NCBI GenBank assembly: GCA_031556065.1
Contig: JAVBTR010000097.1
Span: forward strand, 1-17,716
Origin: JAVBTR01 sp031556065
GTDB taxonomy: Bacteria > Bacillota > Clostridia > Christensenellales > Aristaeellaceae
DNA length: 17,716 bases
Reading direction: 5' to 3'
Part shown: one piece after another, positions 14,465-17,716 of the stretch
Numbering within the stretch: position 1 is the first letter of the stretch
Layout: the number at the start of each line of letters is the position of its first letter
Notes under the pieces: model-generated
Told to the model about the DNA's origin: nothing
Seen by the model: only the letters and a program-made list of their open reading frames with translations
The model's database searches: none
Translations under genes and position numbers: made by a program

Positions 14465-16114
14465 TTACAGCATCATTTCCACCCGCAGCCCGCCCTGCTC
14501 GCTGCGGGAAAGGGTGATCCCGCCGCCGCTATGCATCATGCGCAGCCGCAGGTGGATATTGGCAAGCCCGCTTATACCATTGGTCGCGTGAGCGGTTTGA
14601 AGAAGCGCCTGCTGCTTTGCAAGCAGGGCATCCGTCATAAGGCTTCCATTGTCTTGGACCGTTAGCAGTATGCGCCCCTGTTTAGGGGTCGCGTGAATGC
14701 GCAATTGCAGGGTGCAGAATGCGTCCATCTCGATGCAATATTTTACAGCATTCTCGATAACCGGCTGCAAAATCAGCTTTGGCACCCTGCGGGAAAGCAA
14801 TTCCTCCGGGATGTCGGCAGCCGCATTGAGCCTGTCGCCAAAGCGGAACTGCTGAATCTGAATGTACTTTTTCGCGTGCGTCAGCTCTTCCTTAAGCGTT
14901 ACCATGCCATCCTGGCTCTTGGTATGCGTAATGTATTCGAAATAGTTGGACAAAAGCAATGCAAAATCCGCCGCCGTCTCGCAATGCTCTATCCGGCAAA
15001 TGCGATACATTTGGTAGAATGCGTTATAGAGAAAGTGCGGCTGAATCTGCGCCTGCAAATGCTTGATCTCGGCCTGCTGCGCCGCCATTTGCGCCTGGTA
15101 CTCCCGCACAAGCAGGGTATCAAGCTTATCGACGCTGCCATTGAAACGATGGTATATATCCGCAAACTCGTCCTTAGCTGTATGGTGTATCCGCACGGTC
15201 GTATCGCCCTGCGCCACAGCATCAAAGCCGTCAAGCAGTTTTTTGAGCGGGCGTGCCACCAGCTGCCGCAAAAGCCAGGCAAACAGGACCAGCTCTATCG
15301 CCATGACCAGCATCAGTACAGCATACCAAACGGTATAGGCGCTTCCCAGCTGTTTAAGGCTGGTTTGAGGAAGGAATGCATTCAGCACCATCGCTGTGCC
15401 CTTGGCCGTCAGTGTGATGGGAAAGTGCATCAGCCACCCCCCTTCGCTCTGGCGCCAGGTGCCTGGGGCACCGTCCGAAGCAGGCTGTATATCGCAAAAG
15501 CCTGCGATCGGTTCCCCTTGGAAGAAAAAGCCTACCTCCATCTGATCCATAATGCCGGCCAGGCAATAATTTCGCAGGCCCTCAAGGGATACCTCAGCGC
15601 CAACGACTGAGCCGCTGTGATTGACCAGGCTGGTTGACAGCATGTAAAACAGATACAAGCGATCCTCCTGGACATACACGCCTTCTGATGCGCTTGTTAT
15701 CCGCTCGTAAAAGGCCTGGTCCAGTTCAGCGTAGCGCGTACAGTCCGTGATCTGGCGCGCCAGCGTCGGGAACAAAAGATAGGTGCCTTCCACATAGGCA
15801 TAGCTCTGTTTAAGCATCTGAAGCTGTTGATAAAGCACATTGGATTTTTCATAGATCAGGCCCCGATCCTTCACCGGGCTGTACAGCGCAAACAGATTGG
15901 GCTCCTTGGAAACAGAAAGCGTCAGCAGCTGCGTATCAATGTGCCGCAGCTGCTCCTGCAGAATATCCTTGGCCATGATAAGCTGACTTTCCAGCTGTTC
16001 AAGCATACGGCTTTTATGCTGCCCACTCATCGCGCCGTTGATCGCCAGACCCATTCCCGTTAGCAGCATGGCAGCCGCTAAAAAAAGGCACCATATTTTG
16101 ATGTATACCCGCAT
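14465..16114 (-). CDS. Sensor histidine kinase, YesM type
   Basis: This membrane kinase has a transmembrane segment at about 9-27 (numbered from the upstream GTG), an extracellular sensing region of about 235 residues, a second transmembrane segment at about 264-286 and a HAMP linker (about 286-338). The His_kinase domain has phosphoacceptor His363 in QIQPHFLYN, and the ATPase domain has an N box (IENA, 456-459) and DNG (491-493). It would phosphorylate the adjacent AraC-type regulator on sensing an outside sugar signal. A GTG at 16123 overlaps the regulator's TGA by four bases, but AAGGAAG is better spaced, at seven bases, from the ATG at 16114, which I prefer (549 residues). Translational coupling with the regulator gene is likely either way. 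Confidence 0.93.
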   Translation of the reverse strand: MRVYIKIWCLFLAAAMLLTGMGLAINGAMSGQHKSRMLEQLESQLIMAKDILQEQLRHIDTQLLTLSVSKEPNLFALYSPVKDRGLIYEKSNVLYQQLQMLKQSYAYVEGTYLLFPTLARQITDCTRYAELDQAFYERITSASEGVYVQEDRLYLFYMLSTSLVNHSGSVVGAEVSLEGLRNYCLAGIMDQMEVGFFFQGEPIAGFCDIQPASDGAPGTWRQSEGGWLMHFPITLTAKGTAMVLNAFLPQTSLKQLGSAYTVWYAVLMLVMAIELVLFAWLLRQLVARPLKKLLDGFDAVAQGDTTVRIHHTAKDEFADIYHRFNGSVDKLDTLLVREYQAQMAAQQAEIKHLQAQIQPHFLYNAFYQMYRICRIEHCETAADFALLLSNYFEYITHTKSQDGMVTLKEELTHAKKYIQIQQFRFGDRLNAAADIPEELLSRRVPKLILQPVIENAVKYCIEMDAFCTLQLRIHATPKQGRILLTVQDNGSLMTDALLAKQQALLQTAHATNGISGLANIHLRLRMMHSGGGITLSRSEQGGLRVEMML

Positions 16115-16119
16115 TGGTT

Positions 16120-17358
16120 TCACTTCCTTGATTTATCGCGCATGTACTCAACCGGCGTAACGCCCACGTTTCTGCGGAAAAACGCGGAAAAATAGCTGGG
16201 CGACTCGAAGCCCACTGCCTTGCAAACCTCCTTGACGGATTGCTTGCCCTCCCGCAGGTACTTGCAAGCCATATGGACCCGCACCCCGGATATATAGCTT
16301 AAAAGGTTTTCGCCCTGATGCTGTTTGAACATTCTGGAAAGGTACGCGGGGGCGTAATAGGTTTTTTCCGCGATGATCGCCAACGATAGGTTCGGGTCTG
16401 CGATGTTCTGTGCGATATATTGCTTGATCCATTGCAGGAGGTCTGTTTCATTATTGTGTGCAGGCTCGTGGTATCTATTGCTGTCTATGATCACCTCTTC
16501 CCCCGCCTCTATGGCAGCGGATAACAGCTTACGCAAATGCTGCAGCGCCTGCTTGGCTTGACACGGGATGACCGGTGCGCCATGGTATGCACAGCTTACC
16601 ACCTCGCCAAGGTCGCGCAGCCGGGTTTGAATTTTGCTGAGCTTCGTGTGCAGATGGGTCACCATGGGGGCTGTGGTTGGAAAACGAAGCAGGCAGACAT
16701 ACTCTTCCCATCCGATAAGCGCCGTTTCGATCGTCGCGCCGGTGAATTCATCGCGTAAAAGGGATTCCAGCATTGGCGGGAACAGCTGCGCCAATTGTCC
16801 GATATCCCGGCGGGAATATAGGCAGATTACAATCGCCGGCGCATCCGTGTCGTCGTTGTCAAGAAGCGGGGAATCCGCCTTACCCTGTAGCCAATCGGTG
16901 ATCGCCTGCTGGCGGATCAGCGGGCGAATGGCCCTGTATTGGGCTGAAAGCTGCTTTTTTAAGGTTTCCAGATCGCGCCCCTTGTCCACAAGCGACAATT
17001 GCCTTTTCACCGCCGCCCCGATCACCGCATCACCTTGTGTTTTGAGAATGTAATCTACGCAGCACGGATGGCGTAGCGCCTCCTGGATCCATTCAAAGGT
17101 ATCATATCCCGTAAGGAAGATGACGCAGCAGGTCGGACAATTGCGTTCAATATGTGTCAGCAGTTCAAGCCCCAGCATGCCCGGCATTTGAATATCGGAA
17201 ATAATAAGGTCTATTGGAAAGCGCATTAGCAGGCTGTGCGCCGTCTGGCCTGAATACGCCTTGAGAATATCCGTGTCCGGAGGCAACATTTCTGCCAGGT
17301 AGTCGGCCAGTCCTTCGACCAGGTTCGGTTCATCATCCACGATCAGCAAGTGGTACAC
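16120..17358 (-). CDS. Response regulator, YesN type (receiver plus AraC HTH)
   Basis: A 412-residue transcription regulator. The receiver domain (1 to about 120) has the acidic pair Asp8-Asp9, phosphoacceptor Asp55 in ISDIQMPGM, Thr83 and Lys106. A linker of about 180 residues follows. The C-terminal AraC/XylS domain (about 310-405) contains two helix-turn-helix units, SLAIIAEKTYYAPAYLSRMF and SVKEVCKAVGFESPSYFSAF. The start is a GTG, supported by the family N-terminus MYHLLIVDDE; an ATG seven bases earlier is out of frame. The ribosome site is weak (GGTG-rich). It is followed at once by the kinase gene and probably activates the transport operon. A good promoter lies 50 bp upstream. Confidence 0.94.
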   Translation of the reverse strand: MYHLLIVDDEPNLVEGLADYLAEMLPPDTDILKAYSGQTAHSLLMRFPIDLIISDIQMPGMLGLELLTHIERNCPTCCVIFLTGYDTFEWIQEALRHPCCVDYILKTQGDAVIGAAVKRQLSLVDKGRDLETLKKQLSAQYRAIRPLIRQQAITDWLQGKADSPLLDNDDTDAPAIVICLYSRRDIGQLAQLFPPMLESLLRDEFTGATIETALIGWEEYVCLLRFPTTAPMVTHLHTKLSKIQTRLRDLGEVVSCAYHGAPVIPCQAKQALQHLRKLLSAAIEAGEEVIIDSNRYHEPAHNNETDLLQWIKQYIAQNIADPNLSLAIIAEKTYYAPAYLSRMFKQHQGENLLSYISGVRVHMACKYLREGKQSVKEVCKAVGFESPSYFSAFFRRNVGVTPVEYMRDKSRK

Positions 17359-17407
17359 GCGTCATTCACCACACCTTCATTCAGTTATTCATGCTTCGTT
17401 TGGCTTG

Positions 17408-17436
17408 AGGATAGCAGAACCCACCGGGTGCGTCAA
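17408..17436 (-). promoter_or_regulatory. Promoter of the regulator-kinase pair
   Basis: On the minus strand TTGACG (17436-17431) and TATCCT (17413-17408) are 17 bases apart, matching 5 and 4 of 6 consensus bases. It lies 50 bp before the GTG start of the response regulator. Confidence 0.6.
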
Positions 17437-17463
17437 GCAGTAATAATGCGATAAAGAGGGGCG

Positions 17464-17574
17464 TCGCCTTTGGCGAACGAAGCGAATTGGAGTGGGACAG
17501 CAAAACAAGCAATGTGAATGGCAGTCCCCCGCATGTCAAAAAGAAGGCAGCTGCCTTCTATCAAAGCAACTGCC
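17464..17574 (-). repeat. Right array, inner variable hairpins
   Basis: Between the promoter and the 144-bp inverted repeat are further hairpins not shared with the left end. One is TCGCC-TTT-GGCGA (17464-17476). A perfect 18-bp palindrome occupies 17542-17559. A competing 12-bp stem pairs 17546-17557 with 17563-17574 around a 5-nt loop. In that last stem two C-A mismatches on the plus strand become G-T pairs on the minus strand, so it would fold better as minus-strand RNA. No gene is seen in 17359-17716. Confidence 0.7.
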
Positions 17575-17716
17575 CTCAGCGCGTCGACAAAGTCGACGCT
17601 TTCGTGCGACACAGGTGTCGCACGAGGGATTTCCCTCCCTGCATTGCAAAATCTTCGATTTTGCGGTCATTTGGTCGGGCAAGGTAGGAATTTCTACGAA
17701 ATTCCACCGAAAATCG
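17573..17716 (-). repeat. 144-bp inverted repeat, right copy
   Basis: Reverse complement of 65-208 with 9 differences and no gaps. Stems in plus coordinates: 17581-17588/17592-17599, 17604-17612/17615-17623, 17624-17629/17632-17637, 17646-17653/17657-17664 and 17687-17694/17698-17705. The last of these is two pairs longer than in the left copy, because the right copy has CC where the left has AC. The repeat runs into the end of the window, so its outer limit is not visible. Confidence 0.93.

Noticed and set aside
14693..15610. 305-codon plus-strand open frame opposite the histidine kinase
   Set aside because: Antisense shadow; the kinase has all its diagnostic boxes in the other direction.
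65..17716. Composite transposon bounded by the 144-bp inverted repeats
   Set aside because: No transposase or recombinase lies between the repeats, the genes inside are ordinary chromosomal functions including nadE, the repeat contains multiple hairpins rather than IS-like ends, and no target duplication is visible.

Overview
The window looks like chromosomal DNA of a Gram-positive, probably gut-type Clostridia (Bacillota) bacterium. The reasons are AAGGAG-type ribosome binding sites before nearly every gene, a YesM/YesN-type two-component pair next to an LplA/LplB/YtcP-type carbohydrate ABC importer, and roughly balanced base composition. The species cannot be named from the sequence. I saw no tRNA, rRNA, CRISPR array, transposase or phage gene.

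Layout. (1) 1-254 is a gene-free row of consecutive hairpins. (2) 255-2971, minus strand, is a three-gene operon: a secreted protein of unknown function, an AAC(3)-fold acetyltransferase and a Gfo/Idh/MocA oxidoreductase. It shares a divergent promoter region (2972-3102) with (3) nadE (3103-4971), followed on the same strand by a 153-residue protein with four MshEN-type motifs (4991-5452). (4) A cytoplasmic GH106-like glycoside hydrolase (minus, 5411-7594) converges on that pair and overlaps it by 42 bp. Upstream of it lies a small XRE repressor (minus, 7675-8004). The repressor is divergent from a 97-residue PH-like protein (plus, 8142-8435), with GTTGT/ACAAC half-sites between them. (5) 8443-8536 is a second gene-free hairpin row. 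(6) 8550-17358, all minus, is a carbohydrate-uptake locus read right to left: AraC-type response regulator, sensor histidine kinase, solute-binding protein, a third hairpin row, two permeases, and a large unrecognised (alpha/alpha)-toroid-like protein that may be the sugar-processing enzyme. (7) 17359-17716 holds the locus promoter and a fourth hairpin row.

How the genes may work together: the sensor and regulator probably detect an extracellular glycan or oligosaccharide and activate the solute-binding-protein promoter, which carries direct repeats at the -35 region. The importer has no ATPase here, as is usual for LplABC-type systems that borrow a shared MsmX-like ATPase. Imported sugar would be handled by the 8550 protein and perhaps by the GH106-like enzyme and the MocA oxidoreductase. 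The substrate is unknown.

The most unusual content is non-coding. There are four rows of back-to-back short hairpins, mostly with 2-4 nt loops, in two sequence families. The first family is a 144-bp unit present in inverted orientation at both ends of the window (135/144 identical, no indels). The second family is shared by the two internal rows. In both families, differences between copies inside stems are largely compensatory, which suggests selection on folded structure rather than on primary sequence. One internal row lies between the solute-binding-protein gene and the permease genes, the same position as the malE-malF REP element in E. coli.
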